Below, in pieces: positions 44,956 through 58,945 of a stretch of DNA of 64,000 nt (within the stretch, counting starts at the first letter, position 1; every line of letters starts with the position of its first letter). The stretch is from contig NC_003074.8 in assembly GCF_000001735.4 (NCBI RefSeq), forward strand, positions 4,898,101-4,962,100. Direction: 5' to 3'. The stretch comes from Arabidopsis thaliana (taxonomy: Eukaryota; Streptophyta; Magnoliopsida; Brassicales; Brassicaceae). The notes beneath the pieces were generated by a model. That model worked only from the letters and a program-made list of their open reading frames with translations, made no database searches and was not told the DNA's origin. Position numbers and translations under genes: made by a program.

Positions 44956-47900
44956 CCAAAAGTTGACCTTTTGCAATTCTCAGTTCCTTGTGGGTTACGG
45001 CAAAGTTATTATCTTTGTTTCGATCATCACTGAAACTTTGATATTAAAACTCTATGTGGATTCTCTGATTCAAAGAAAAGAATATGCCTTTTGGACAAGT
45101 TTTAAAGACAGAAACAAGTGTTGTTGATGTGCCCTTAACCACATGCAACTTCTTCTGCCACTCCCACTTGGACCACTTCTATGCATTATATTATGATTTG
45201 TTTATATGATGCAGCATCCTCTATTGTCTTCTTTTATCACCTAGTTTATTGCATTATTTTTTGTATAGTAATATAATTATTTAGACTAAATCTTATGATA
45301 AGAAATGGTCCTCTGTTTTTCTGGTTTTAAAGATTGAAAAAGAAGTTTTGGAGTTATGTGTAAAAGATACTTTTATTTTAGTTGATGTAATAGGTGACAC
45401 AAACTTATTAGCGTAATAATTTTGATAGTGATGTGTTTTAAATATTGAACTATAAATTAGGTTCGTTGATTTTAGAAGGCCACCAAACAAAACAAGAAAA
45501 AGTTCTGCTTGGCAGAGATATTTCGGCTCTTATAATTTACACCACTTTAGAATAAATCCAAAATCAAAGAAAAGTTATGTTTCATGTGGTCGATTTTGTC
45601 ATCTCTACTGTCTTGATTGTTTTAAACGGTAAAAATAGTAAGTGAAAACAAATAGAAAAACCGTAATTTATGATCATTCTAGTGGATTTCTGTTGGTTTA
45701 GTTTTTTTTTTTTTTTGGGTGTGTTTGTTGTTAGTATATATTATCAGTTAGATTTACAGTTAAGTGATGTTTTTTATTGGTTTGCACTTTGCAGCTAGTA
45801 ACCAAAAAATATATATACTATAAACTAATTTTCAATTATTGAAGTTGCTTAATCCGAACTAGAAGAACTCCAAAAAGGTATATAATCTGAATCTGATCAA
45901 GGTCAACAAACCGGAGAGTCATATTTTATGTTCAAAATTTTTGTGATACTTGTTGATACTTCAGCGGTGACATATTATATTGAGCAACTCCCAAACGTAT
46001 GGGAACATTTTGTGATACCCGAGTTATATAAACCAAAAATGTAAGACTAAATCAGCCATTTTTTGTGCAGTGACGTCGAGACACCGAGGTTCACGTTTTG
46101 GTAATACAACCTATTAACAAATACAAAATATAAAAGAGACAATTGGAGAAGTTTATTATTTAAAAAGGGTCACCGGAACGAAGAAAGCGTGATGGAAAAT
46201 GAAAGTTCAACTTTAGCTTAAATGTTAAATTATTATCACTTATTTGACACCTTGCCTTACATTTTTATTAATATATACAATTTGTGTGGCTTACGAGTTG
46301 AGATTCTTTTTCATCTATAATATGTAAATAAGTCTTTTTCATGCTTTTAGCTAATGGACCGACTTTATATCTCACCCATATGTTTACAAAAATCTAAACT
46401 TGAAGAATTAAATTATTCATCCAATAAACTTATATCAAAGTCTTTAATATTAAACTTATAATAAACCATGAGTTAACGTAATTACGTCAACAATATAGGC
46501 TAAAAATGTGAATGGCGAAGTTAAAATATAGTACATTTTAGTCCAACCCTAACAGAAAACTTAGTCTCTTCGTTTTTTTTATTATCAAATTAATTAATTA
46601 CTCAAATACAGTATAAACAATCGATCATTTGCATAAATTTGACCTTGACATCGATAATAATTAATTTTCACAAGTAATATTATACTTATTTTGTTATTTA
46701 TTTATGTTACACTTGAAAGAGAGCCCAACGAAGACTTGCAAGTAAGTTACAATTTTATTTACCTTGAGCTTAACGTTGTAGCGGCAACAACAGTAACTAA
46801 GGAAGGTCGCAGATCACTTGCGGATGTCATTATCCTATTTTGACACTTAATCACTACTATACATTATACAAGAAAAAAAAACTAAAAACTCTTTTATCAT
46901 ACTATTAAATTTGCGACATGTGTATATACATATATAACACATGTGAAATTAATGTTAACGATGATTAGGTAAGTTTTACTGCTATGTAAACTTGTCGGAT
47001 TTATTATGTTATCTTATCTTTATCAAATTTATTGAACCATTAATAATGACAGAGATCAATTTAATATGTTATCTTATCTTTATCAAATTTATTGAATTAC
47101 CATTTATAATGACAGAGATCAAGCTAATAACGACTTAACTGCTCTGAGATCTACACTTTTGGTAAAGTTAGATAGAAAATCAAAATTACCAATAAATATT
47201 ACATAATGTATTTTTAAGAAAATAGTGGTTGAATTTTTATGAGTGAAATAATTTGAGGGTGACACCTAAAAATATTGAAATTGCAACATAGAAATATTTT
47301 AAATAGTAAAACCGGTCCATCGGTAGTTGCCTCACAACGGGTCAATTTCAAAAAGATCACCGACAGTGGACCTAACAAAACTATCAACCCTCAGAGTTTT
47401 ATTAAATTACGAAATTGCCATATCATTCCTCGTGACCTGTACCCCGTACCCAATAAGTACCACGAAAATTGCTAAATTTAGGAAAATCACTTCTTCTTCT
47501 TTTTTTTTTTGAAGAAACAACAAAATTAGAATACACGGAAATTAAAAAGAAATCACATTGCTTATAAAAACATTTCTCATCTTCAGATTTTTATTTTCCT
47601 ATCCGTCTTTTCTCCGATCGCTGGATCTTGAAGATCTCTAGATTTTCTCATCTCTCTCTGTTCACGGACTCTGTGTAGATAGAGTTCGTCTGTTTTTCGG
47701 AGTTCTTGTGAGAATCTAGGGTTTTTTTCTTAAATCTCGATCGGGTTTTGGTTTCTGTGATTTTTTTTTAAAATTTGTGATTCGAAGAATTGCCATTTTC
47801 TTTGATTAGTCATATTTTTTAATTGCGATCTCTACATAGAGATCATCGAGGGGTTTTTAAATTGAATTTTTTGAAATTGACGAAGACGATAGAGTTGTTG

Positions 47901-47956
47901 AGCGGTATTGATCTTTTGGTGTGAAGACGATAGAGTTTAAATTTGATTTGAAGAGG
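44956..47956. other. 3-kb AT-rich spacer before MPK19
   Basis: This is one of the longer gene-poor stretches. It contains the F-box 3' UTR, then about 2.4 kb without any frame or RNA gene I can support, and a probable long MPK19 5' UTR with CT-rich stretches (TCTCATCTCTCTCTG) from about 47590. A 60-bp tandem repeat is listed separately. The AT-rich body could hide old non-autonomous transposons, but I could not find paired ends. Confidence 0.5.
47006..47128. repeat. 60-bp tandem direct repeat, two copies
   Basis: Units at 47006-47065 and 47066-47128 both begin ATGTTATCTTATCTTTATCA, continue AATTTATTGAA and end with AATGACAGAGATCAA. They differ by a few bases and a 3-bp indel, so the duplication is fairly recent. 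It is non-coding. Confidence 0.85.
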
Positions 47957-50806
<2,850 letters not shown>

Positions 50807-51284
50807 AATTTAGCACATTGGCGCTGTTGGCTATTGCCAGAAACTCCTCTTGTTATAGTCGTTATGTAATGTAAGTATTATTCGATCAGGCCTGATTTGA
50901 ACACATTTGAGATTGTAATAAAAATGGTTCAGTTTTAACCCCACCAAACGTCTCAACGAAATCCAAATGTGCTCTCGGAAACTGCTCCGGTAAGCCTGGA
51001 TCATCCAGGTGACATCTTATGGGAAGAGACTAATTGTGGTCTTTCAAGATCAGGACGTTGTTTTTCACTATGTCAAAAAGAAGAAAGGATAACAACAAAA
51101 AAAAGTTGATGTTAGTACAAATTGACCTCTTGGCTAATAAAACAGAGCAATGGCCAAAGAATTTACAAGTCCTAAGATGTGGTTGGTTCGTAGATTTTTA
51201 TAGTCCGTAAACTATTGTCTTTCGCACAACAGAAATAGTAAATTATTACTCAATGGTTACAAACATATCTGATGTCTACCTAAA
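50807..51284. other. convergent 3' region between MPK19 and the minus-strand PPR gene
   Basis: This 478-bp stretch lies between two convergent stop codons and should hold both 3' UTRs and polyadenylation signals. No further feature is recognised. Confidence 0.5.
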
Positions 51285-53246
51285 TTAGTCGTCGACCGTC
51301 ATATACTCATGACCGTGCATATGAGAAATCACTAGGCTTAACCAATCGTGGATAGATTTAAATTCCGGGTGAGTCTGATTGCCGGTAAAGAACGTGTGAA
51401 CACCGTTCTTGAGCACAATCCAGCTGCAACCTGGTGTCTTCTTCACATTCTGTTGTCTCATTGCGTCTCTAACGTCCAACACTTCCTCGTACTTCCCAGC
51501 TTCCACATAAACATTAGACATTAATACATAACCGCCACAATGCTCTGGCTCGAGCTCATGTAGCCGCTTTCCTGCCACCAGTGCGAGATCTTTGTTCCCG
51601 TGGAGACGACAAGATGACAATATTGACCGCCAGACTACAGGATTATCGCAAATGGGCTTTGATATTGCTAACTCATATGCTTCCTCTAGCTTGTCTGCAC
51701 GGCCAAGCATGTCTATTACACAAGCGTAGTGATCACTTGTTGGGAGAATGTTATATACCGTCTCCATCTGTGCCAAAAAATTTCTCCCTTCGTTCAAAAA
51801 ACCAGAGTGGCTACACGCTTGTAGCAACCCAACAAATGTGATTTCATCGGGTTTGACACCGGCTCTGCACATACATGAAAACATATCCAAAGCTAACTCA
51901 CCGCAGCTCTGCACACCATAGCCATTAATCATAATATTCCAAGAAGCTGAGTCTTTAACCCTCATTGAGTCGAAAACCATCCGAGCGTCCCTCAAGTCCC
52001 CGCATTTCACGTACATATCCATCAAAGAATTATGTATAAATTCATTACTAGATTTGCGGTTTAGAAGTCCACTGACGATCATGTACCCATGAATCTCTCT
52101 GCCCTGCCTCAGTGAAGCTAGACGACCGCAGGTGGGCAGAACAGTTGTCAATGTAACAATATCAGGTCGGATTCCAGAACAAAGCATCCTTTCGAAAAGA
52201 GCTAATGTTCCATCATGATCACCACAGTAGTCATGAACACATAAAACAGAGTTCCATGTAAACAGGTCTCTCTCATCCATTGCTTCGAATATACTGTTTG
52301 CCTCTTCTAGCCATTTACTCTTCCCATACATATCAATCAATGCATTTGACACAACAATATCAGAACCAGATCCCGTTTTCACCGCAAGGCCATGGATTGA
52401 CCTACCGTTGTCAATATCCCCTGAAACAGTAAATGCTGATAAGACGCTTGTAATGGTATGCCTGCTCACACCTACACCTTCTTCACGCATTTTACTAAAG
52501 ACTAATAAAGCATCCTCAAATCTAAAAATCTGTGAATACCCATTAACTAAAGCATTCCAAAGCACACTGTCATCTCTATCAGGCAATTCATCGAACACCT
52601 TCTGAGCATCCTCCACTGACATGAACTTCGAGTAAGAAGTAACTAAGCCACTCCCCACATAACAATCGGAATCAAACCCAAGTTTAAACGCCAATCCATG
52701 AACCTTCTTAACATCAGAAAGCTCCATAGCATCGCTTCCTTTTAGCAAACTAGGAAATGTATACTTATCAGGTAAAATCCCATTAGCTCTCATTTCTCTG
52801 TACGTCTCCATCGCATCCAAAGGAGACCCATTTACCACAAACCCAGAAATCAAAGCGTTGTAACCAAATACATCGCGTTCGGATCCACCAAAGACCAACA
52901 CCGCACGCCGCATGAGACCACACTTAGCGTACATGTTAACGAGGCTCGTGCCGGCGCGTGGCGAATCATCCAGAAACCCTTTTCTAACCATGAAACCGTG
53001 GATCTGTTGGCCGGAAACGTAATCTTTGCGCTGTGCACAGCGTTGCAATGTGGCGATACATGTAGCAACATTGTGGTGCTCGTATCTCTTCGGGTTTTCT
53101 TCGATTTGCCCAGAAACAGTCGAATATAAAGATGCTAAAGCAGAAGAAGGCTTTATAGCTGCGAATAAATCTGGGTTCCGTGGGAGAAATCTCAAAATTC
53201 CGGCAGAACAATTTTGAATCTCGATCCGTAGAAACGAGACGGTCAT
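51285..53246 (-). CDS. PLS-type PPR protein with C-terminal E domain, intronless
   Basis: One uninterrupted 653-residue frame on the minus strand encodes a PLS-class PPR protein. The N-terminus (FLRIEIQNCSAGILRFLPRN) looks like an organellar presequence. Repeats begin near residue 55 (TCIATLQRCAQRKDYVSGQQ) and alternate P, L and S types, for example DVFGYNALISGFVVNGSPLD and NALIDMYGKSKWLEEANSIF. It ends with an E/E+ type region (VVWRSILSSCRLHGNKDLAL; GGYVLMSNVYVEAGKYEEVL; KKTPGCSWI) but has no DYW deaminase. E-class proteins usually take part in C-to-U editing of organellar RNA by recruiting a deaminase in trans; its target site cannot be read here. It starts at 53246, only 243 bp from the divergent U6 gene. 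Confidence 0.94.
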   Translation of the reverse strand: MTVSFLRIEIQNCSAGILRFLPRNPDLFAAIKPSSALASLYSTVSGQIEENPKRYEHHNVATCIATLQRCAQRKDYVSGQQIHGFMVRKGFLDDSPRAGTSLVNMYAKCGLMRRAVLVFGGSERDVFGYNALISGFVVNGSPLDAMETYREMRANGILPDKYTFPSLLKGSDAMELSDVKKVHGLAFKLGFDSDCYVGSGLVTSYSKFMSVEDAQKVFDELPDRDDSVLWNALVNGYSQIFRFEDALLVFSKMREEGVGVSRHTITSVLSAFTVSGDIDNGRSIHGLAVKTGSGSDIVVSNALIDMYGKSKWLEEANSIFEAMDERDLFTWNSVLCVHDYCGDHDGTLALFERMLCSGIRPDIVTLTTVLPTCGRLASLRQGREIHGYMIVSGLLNRKSSNEFIHNSLMDMYVKCGDLRDARMVFDSMRVKDSASWNIMINGYGVQSCGELALDMFSCMCRAGVKPDEITFVGLLQACSHSGFLNEGRNFLAQMETVYNILPTSDHYACVIDMLGRADKLEEAYELAISKPICDNPVVWRSILSSCRLHGNKDLALVAGKRLHELEPEHCGGYVLMSNVYVEAGKYEEVLDVRDAMRQQNVKKTPGCSWIVLKNGVHTFFTGNQTHPEFKSIHDWLSLVISHMHGHEYMTVDD

Positions 53247-53423
53247 TGTTTTAGTTCCACCACGATTATATTTGAAATTTACGTGAGTGTGAGTGAGACT
53301 TGCATAAGAAAATAAAATCTTTAGTTGGGAAAAAATTCAATAATATAAATGGGCTTGAGAAGGAAGCGAGGGATAGGCCTTTTTCTAAAATAGGCCCATT
53401 TAAGCTATTAACAATCTTCAAAA

Positions 53424-53434
53424 GTACCACAGCG
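53424..53434 (+). promoter_or_regulatory. upstream sequence element (USE) of the U6 gene
   Basis: GTACCACAGCG matches the plant snRNA USE consensus RTCCCACATCG at 9 of 11 positions. It ends 25 bp before the TATA box, the shorter spacing that specifies RNA polymerase III rather than polymerase II in plants. Confidence 0.8.
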
Positions 53435-53459
53435 CTTAGGTAAAGAAAGCAGCTGAGTT

Positions 53460-53468
53460 TATATATGG
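53460..53468 (+). promoter_or_regulatory. TATA box of the U6 gene
   Basis: TATATATGG lies 21-29 bp before the U6 5' end, the normal place for an external Pol III type 3 promoter. Confidence 0.85.
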
Positions 53469-53488
53469 TTAGAGACGAAGTAGTGATT

Positions 53489-53508
53489 GTCCCTTCGGGG
53501 ACATCCGA

Positions 53509-53540
<32 letters not shown>

Positions 53541-53590
53541 GGCCCCTGCGCAAGGATGACACGCATAAATCGAGAAATGGTCCAAATTTT
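53489..53590 (+). ncRNA. U6-1: U6 spliceosomal snRNA
   Basis: The 102-nt sequence is a full-length plant U6 snRNA. It starts GTCCCTTCGGGGACATCCGA, carries the invariant ACAGAGA box (about 53525-53531), the AGC triad in GATTAGCATGGCCCC, and the 3' stem region CGCAAGGATGACACGC. It ends in a T run (53587-53594) that serves as the Pol III terminator. USE and TATA elements lie upstream at Pol III spacing. U6 is the catalytic core RNA of the spliceosome. The copy name is from gene order as I remember it. Confidence 0.97.
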
Positions 53591-53594
53591 TTTT
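53587..53594 (+). terminator. Pol III T-run terminator of the U6 gene
   Basis: Eight T residues follow CCAAA at the 3' end of the U6 sequence, sufficient for RNA polymerase III termination. Confidence 0.85.
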
Positions 53595-54084
53595 GGCAAA
53601 AATTTTCAGATTTTTTCTTCATCTGTAGATTTCTGGGTTTTTTTTTCCGTTTCGTGAATCATAAGTGAAGTTTTGGATGCAAATCTGCGCGAAAAAAGTT
53701 GGACCTGCAATGAGCTTATTTAGATAGCTAAGACAAAGTGATTGGTCCGTTGTTTCAGTTCTGATTGTCAGAGAGTTTGTTTCGAGACGGCGACACCAAT
53801 GCGTTTTGTTAACCAGATTTCGGGTAAGAAATGTATCGAGAGTTTGTTTCGAGACGGCTACATCATTTTCTTATGAAGGGTGAAATTAGATAGACCAAAG
53901 ATTGAAACACAACATTTCTTTCACAAAAATATAATAAACTTGATAGCATTTAGGATCAGCTACTCTCACTAATCAGATAAATAAGAAGAACAAACGTTTT
54001 AAAACAATCAAATACATGAGTGGAAGCTTCAGAGTTGCAAGCAAAAAAAGCATGGTCTTCAGGTCATGGCCCTTGAGCTTTCTC
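53595..54084. other. spacer between U6 and the PHD gene 3' end
   Basis: This 490-bp stretch contains an imperfect repeat of GAGAGTTTGTTTCGAGACGGC (copies near 53770 and 53839) and the PHD gene 3' UTR (minus strand). No second snRNA copy is seen. Confidence 0.5.
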
Positions 54085-55206
54085 CTACTTTTTATCTTCT
54101 TCTCTGGCAACAATCTTGTACTTTCCACTTTCCTGTTGCTGACAAAAAAAAGTTACCATCAAAAATTGAGCCCTATACAAAACATCCACAACTACACAGA
54201 TCAGAAGAAAGTTGGATACAAATCTTACCCTTTCCCAAAGTTTGGTATGCTCATTACAGAAACCAACAACAATACCACCACTCTTCTTCCCTTCACGATA
54301 CTCAATACAAAGATCTTCCTTTAACCCACAAGTAACATGAAAAGCCAACTTACATCTCATCTCCGAACACTCAATAACACAACCGCGTCTAACCTTACAC
54401 AAATAACACCTATCTTTCCATCTCTTACTCAATACCTCACTACAACAAATCCCTTCTCTTCCTTCAGGATCCTCAAAGTAAACTTCCGGAACAAACAACG
54501 CACAAGTAATATGAGCCCATCTACCATCATTCGTAGGTTTCATCGCCCCGCCTTTAGTTGTACACAAGCAGCAAGAGAAGATCTTTTCTCGGTTCTTCGA
54601 CGATAAACACTGTCTACAAAACCAATCACCTTCTGGAATAGCCTTAACAAGAGGATTCCCATAGCAAGAAGCATGAACCATCAAATCACAACCATCACAG
54701 AACACAATTGGATTCAATGGATCACCATCTGTACTTTGACATACAGCACACATAATCCCATCTTCATCTTCTACTTCTCTATCAGAGAGATCTAAAGCTT
54801 TTCCTTTCCCTAGAGGATCTATATTCTCTTTATCATCATCTTCTTCTACCTCTAGACTAGATTCAACATTTAGAGTTGACTTTTTCTCAATTGATTTCTC
54901 TTCAACATAAGGCTTATACTCTACATTTAGATCAAAAGGCGAAAAGGGGTTACCACCACCGGAGAGAAGATCGGGATCAATCGCCCAGATCCTTTTCTTC
55001 GCCGGAAGACAATGATAGGTGGGATTGGAGTTCTCTGCGTCGTCATCGTCATAATCAACACGAGTCTGCTTCCTCTTCTTTGCCGGCAACTGCAACGACT
55101 TCATCTCCGGTTGGTTCGGTAGCTGGTGCTGTTGAGCAGCTTCGAGATCTCTCTGCAACAGTCTTAATCTTTTGAGAGGAGGTAGATCTTGATATTGAGC
55201 ATCCAT
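54085..55206 (-). CDS. PHD plus extended-PHD (JADE/AF10-type) zinc-finger protein
   Basis: Two exons (54229-55206, 54085-54138) encode 343 residues. The N-terminal half is charged, with basic patches (KKRKQTRVDYDDDDA) and an acidic stretch (EVEEDDDKENIDP). A classical PHD finger follows (MCAVCQSTDGDPLNPIVFCD, then GCDLMVHASCYGNP, then GDWFCRQC). A pre-PHD knuckle and extended PHD come next (CCLCTTKGGAMKPTNDGRWA; HITCALFVPEV; CYLCKVRRGC; AFHVTCGLKEDLCIEYREGK). This PZP module is typical of chromatin readers such as JADE, BRPF and AF10, which recognise histone H3; histone binding is inferred from the family. The short last exon gives the C-terminus QQESGKYKIVAREEDKK; if its intron is retained, a longer hydrophobic read-through appears before a stop. 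Confidence 0.92.
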   Translation of the reverse strand: MDAQYQDLPPLKRLRLLQRDLEAAQQHQLPNQPEMKSLQLPAKKRKQTRVDYDDDDAENSNPTYHCLPAKKRIWAIDPDLLSGGGNPFSPFDLNVEYKPYVEEKSIEKKSTLNVESSLEVEEDDDKENIDPLGKGKALDLSDREVEDEDGIMCAVCQSTDGDPLNPIVFCDGCDLMVHASCYGNPLVKAIPEGDWFCRQCLSSKNREKIFSCCLCTTKGGAMKPTNDGRWAHITCALFVPEVYFEDPEGREGICCSEVLSKRWKDRCYLCKVRRGCVIECSEMRCKLAFHVTCGLKEDLCIEYREGKKSGGIVVGFCNEHTKLWERVRFVSNFLLICVVVDVLYRAQFLMVTFFCQQQESGKYKIVAREEDKK

Positions 55207-55664
55207 GGCTTCTTAGTTTCAGATCTCTGGGTTTGTGTGAATGGAACAGTCGTAGATCTCGGAGAAATTAAAGGCATGAGAAATTGATATTTACCCGCCA
55301 ATTGACTTCTTTGTGCGCCAAATTTCTGAAATTTGTTCCGATTTTAAAATTTCGTTAATTTTCTTCTTCTTCTGTTTTTGGTTCATCAACTGAAACTAAA
55401 ATTTTAGAATTTTACCCGCCAATTGTTAAAAAGAGCGAGGGAGGTGGTCTCTTATGGGCCTTTATTCGGTCCATTGAAGATGTTAATGGGCTTATTTAAA
55501 TTAAAAAAACTGTGGTTTCCAAGTTTCTTACTTAACAACACTTTAATATGTTGGCTTTGTTCACAATCTATCAGAGACTATCAGAGTATACAAAAGGGAG
55601 GCTGCTTTAATTTCATGAGAGTCGCTTGAAAAATGGGCGACTTTGACTTTGAATCTTGACTTTT
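55207..55664. other. spacer between the PHD gene and the FLL1 3' end
   Basis: Both flanking genes are on the minus strand, so this 458-bp region is the PHD promoter and 5' UTR plus the FLL1 3' UTR. Two TTTACCCGCCAATTG words (near 55291 and 55413) resemble E2F sites (TTTCCCGC-like), which would fit a chromatin gene. That is motif inference only. Confidence 0.4.
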
Positions 55665-57273
55665 TCATCGATGTCCTTGTCCTTGTGGTGGCGGCTGCTG
55701 CTGCTGTTGCTGTTGCGGATCGTAGCCACCAGCCCACGCAGCCTGTGGTCCGTAAGGAGGAGGATAATAGCCAACAACGCCTGTTTGTGCCTGAACCAGC
55801 ATTGTTATCATATCAGCACATTACTTTACATGTGTATGAATGTATGCACCTAAAACTACAAGAATAGGAGATATATGAAGATAGATGTTGTTCAGTTACA
55901 TATTCTGTCACAGGTTTCATCGACATCAGCTCACATTGTTGACTTAGATTGGTCTAATAAATCGATTAAGCCAGTTCCGTTTTACATCAGATTGACTTGT
56001 TCGAACTTTAGGCTGTACTATTGGCTACTGAAATTCGGTTTAAATTCAAAGTTCAAACAAAGTGTGAAACTGTGTAGAGAGAATTATGGTGCGTTCAGAC
56101 ATATCATCTACTATGCACACGCAATGTAAAAAAATATAAAAAGTCAAAATTTTATAACTTACTGGATTCATGGTATAGTTGGGTTGATAAGGATTCACAG
56201 GATACCCAGCCTCAGGATTTCCATATCCACCACCATAAGCAACTCCACCTGATCAAAACCATGTTTTTTGATTAACATTGCTATATGCATTCAACTGTTG
56301 ATCGACTGTCTATTGCTAGTTATTAGTTTTCCTTTCTACTTGTGCATTTAATAGGCATTGTGGTGACTGCTTATAAAGGTTTACACTTATTCAAGTTTAT
56401 CATACCAGGATTCCCAACAGGACCATTAGCATAAGCACTCGTTTCTGAGTTAGCAATCTCTGCTCGAAGCTTCTCCAGTTCCCGAGCCATTGCAACTAAT
56501 TTATGCTCCATAATTTTGCCATGCTCGTAGTTTTCCGCGTACCCTTTCTTCTCATAATCAATAGCCGCTCTACAAAACAGAAATCACAGCTTAACATACA
56601 CATTATCATCAATATGAACAAAGGCAAATCTTAAAAAAGAGACTGGTCAAAACCTTGCGCGTTGCAGCTCTTGCTTTGTGTTCTCAATTTCTGCAGTTAA
56701 CGTTGGTATCTGCTGCAAATCTGCTGTAAGTCTAGCTAAATCTTGAGTCATCAGGTGAACCTGACTCGTTAGTTCCTGTCTACCTGAAGTAAACTCTTTG
56801 ATATCCGCACGGATCTTTTGAATCTCAGCTCGCATAGCATCGACTTCACGCAATTCCATTTCGGATCGCATAGATTTATCATACATCTCCCTCATCATAA
56901 TCTCTTCCTCAGCTCTCAAGGAATCAATGTAATGCATTATTCTTTGCAATTCATGCTGAGCAACTTCTAACTCCTGTTTAAGCGCAACATGAGTCGCAGC
57001 CAGTCTCTGGTTATCAGCGAGTAAGCCCTGAACATCTTGATTCTGAGCAGCGAGACGATCCTCCAGAATCGAAAATTGTGGAGGAAGACCTCTTGCATCT
57101 ACTCTAAATTGAGGTTCTCTACTATCATCAATCATAGAAGGATGAGGAGGAGGAGGCACTGGTCCTCCTCCTAAGCCTCTAACGAAAGGCGGTTGATGAA
57201 CCGGAGCTTGTAAACCACTGTAAGATCCACCTTTCATTGATGGAGGAGGAGGTCCACGATTTCTTCCAGACAT
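55665..57273 (-). CDS. FLL1: FLX-like coiled-coil protein
   Basis: Four exons (56654-57273, 56406-56569, 56163-56248, 55665-55790) encode 331 residues. The N-terminus is Gly/Pro-rich (MSGRNRGPPPPSMKGGSYSG). A long coiled coil follows, from ILEDRLAAQNQDVQGLLADN through HELQRIMHYIDSLRAEEEIM and ELEKLRAEIANSE. The C-terminus is Gly/Tyr/Pro- and Gln-rich (NPEAGYPVNPYQPNYTMNP; DPQQQQQQQPPPQGQGHR). This matches the FLOWERING LOCUS C EXPRESSOR (FLX) family; FLX works with FRIGIDA to raise FLC expression and delay flowering. Whether this paralogue does so is not visible. The ATG at 57273 is chosen over an in-frame ATG five codons upstream because MSGRN is the family start. Confidence 0.92.
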
Positions 57274-58339
57274 TATCTTAATGTTCAATACTACGCAGAA
57301 TCAAATTCTAGTTTCACTTCCTGGAAAATTCGAGTGCCAACAGAGGAAACGAAAAGGTGTACAAACTCAGAATCACGAACTGACCTTCGACGACGAACAA
57401 CAGAAGTTTTCACAACCGGAGAAAACAAATTAGGGTTCTTAAGATGACGCCTAGTTCACTAAATCGGAGATCGATCAACTAAAAACTTATTATAAGAACG
57501 TTCGCACAACTGTAGAAAGAATCTCCGATTTGCTCAAGGAGATCAAAACCCTTCCAATTCGCCGGAAAAGTAGATAAAGCGGAGGTTTCGTTTACTAATA
57601 GTAATATTTTAAATTACTCCTTTTAGTAATTTGTATTTACACATTATATCTCCATGATACTACCTGAGTTTCAATTTGCACCAAAATGTTTTGGATGTTT
57701 CAATTTGATCCTTCATCTTTAATTTGTGGTACCACAAGGTCCACTAGGTCCACCCAACAAGAACATGAATAGACATTGTATGGCTCGTGATCTCATCAAA
57801 ACCTTCTGTCCCTACAAGCTATATAGATTCCATACTACAAATCATGCAAGTAACCTCAAATCTTAAAAAAAAATTAATCAAAATTTGACTACCTACCTGA
57901 TTACAATTTGATCATTCATTTCTTTGCTAATCTTGAACCAAAATTTTGACTACCTTCCTGATTAACTCTCAACTTAAAAACAATACGGAAGGTTACACAA
58001 CTTTCCAAAACCTTACAATCATACAAAACGTTACAATCATACGACTAATAACAAATGTTACATTTAATTTTTTTTCGTATGCACAATAAATTTATATAGT
58101 TTGCGTTACGAAGACTACAACGGATATATTTAATACCCCACTTATATCTATACCCAACACAATGAATCAACAAGGTGAGATGAAAGATTTTATTGATGGG
58201 TATATAGAAACTATAGGTTATAAATACCATAATGATGAATAAATCTATAACGGTGGAATTCACATGAAGCTCACCAATTTCACCTATATACTTAGCTCTC
58301 AAGATAGACTACTAAAAAAGACCCCAAATTTAGCAAAAA
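57274..58339. other. divergent promoter region between FLL1 and the small membrane-protein gene
   Basis: This 1.07 kb region has the FLL1 5' UTR (to about 57590, possibly with an intron) and a 58040-58300 AT-rich stretch with no gene. ACCTATATACT lies at 58283-58293, about 50 bp before the next ATG, and may be a TATA element. Confidence 0.45.
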
Positions 58340-58945
58340 ATGGAAGCCTTGTGGAAGTTGGAGGAGAAACTGAAGCTAACTACGAAAGAAGCCGTTGTGA
58401 TCTTGGTCGGAACAGCGGCTGCGGTAACGCTACTCTGCATAGCCGCAGCGTTTCTCAACCGCAATTCTCGAGGGAAGCAAGTAGCAGACGCAGAGTGGGC
58501 GTCTGAAACAGCGTTTGGGTCAAGGACTATGGAGGAAAAGAGGAAATGTAAGTGGAGCAAAGTGAAAAGAACGTTGATGGGTTCTTTTTGTTGGAGCTCT
58601 GCTGCGAAGTGGATGGAGATGGAAACAAGGCGGCAGCCACCATTGCTTGCGGTTAAAGAAAGGAGTCTTAATGCGGTTGATCCGGTTTGGCAGCGACCAA
58701 TTCTGATGGGTGAGAAATGTGAATTGCCTCGGTTTAGCGGCCTTATATTGTATGATGAATGTGGCCATCCGCGTCATCATCCTCAGCTTCAAGAAAAAGT
58801 GAGTGTTAATTTACTCCTGACCTAAATTTAACAACAAAAGTGTTTTTTGGTTTTGGTCAGAGATGGATATAAGTTCTTGTCATTGCTGTTTTTGTAGGTA
58901 AAACAGAGTTCTGTGGTAAGAACAACTCTGAGAGATTTGCTTTGA
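58340..58945 (+). CDS. small single-pass membrane protein of unknown function
   Basis: Two exons (58340-58798, 58898-58945) encode about 168 residues. After a short amphipathic start (MEALWKLEEKLKLTTKEA) there is one hydrophobic helix (VVILVGTAAAVTLLCIAAAF, residues 19-38). A basic, Trp-containing cytosolic part follows (RKCKWSKVKRTLMGSFCWSS; PVWQRPILMGEKCELPRFSG; LILYDECGHP). The protein ends KQSSVVRTTLRDLL if the second exon is used; without splicing it would end VSVNLLLT. I recognise it only as a plant-specific short transmembrane protein with no known domain. Confidence 0.8.

Noticed and set aside
53026-53217. Plus-strand frames opposite the start of the minus-strand PPR gene
   Set aside because: They are antisense to a long, clearly coding PPR frame.
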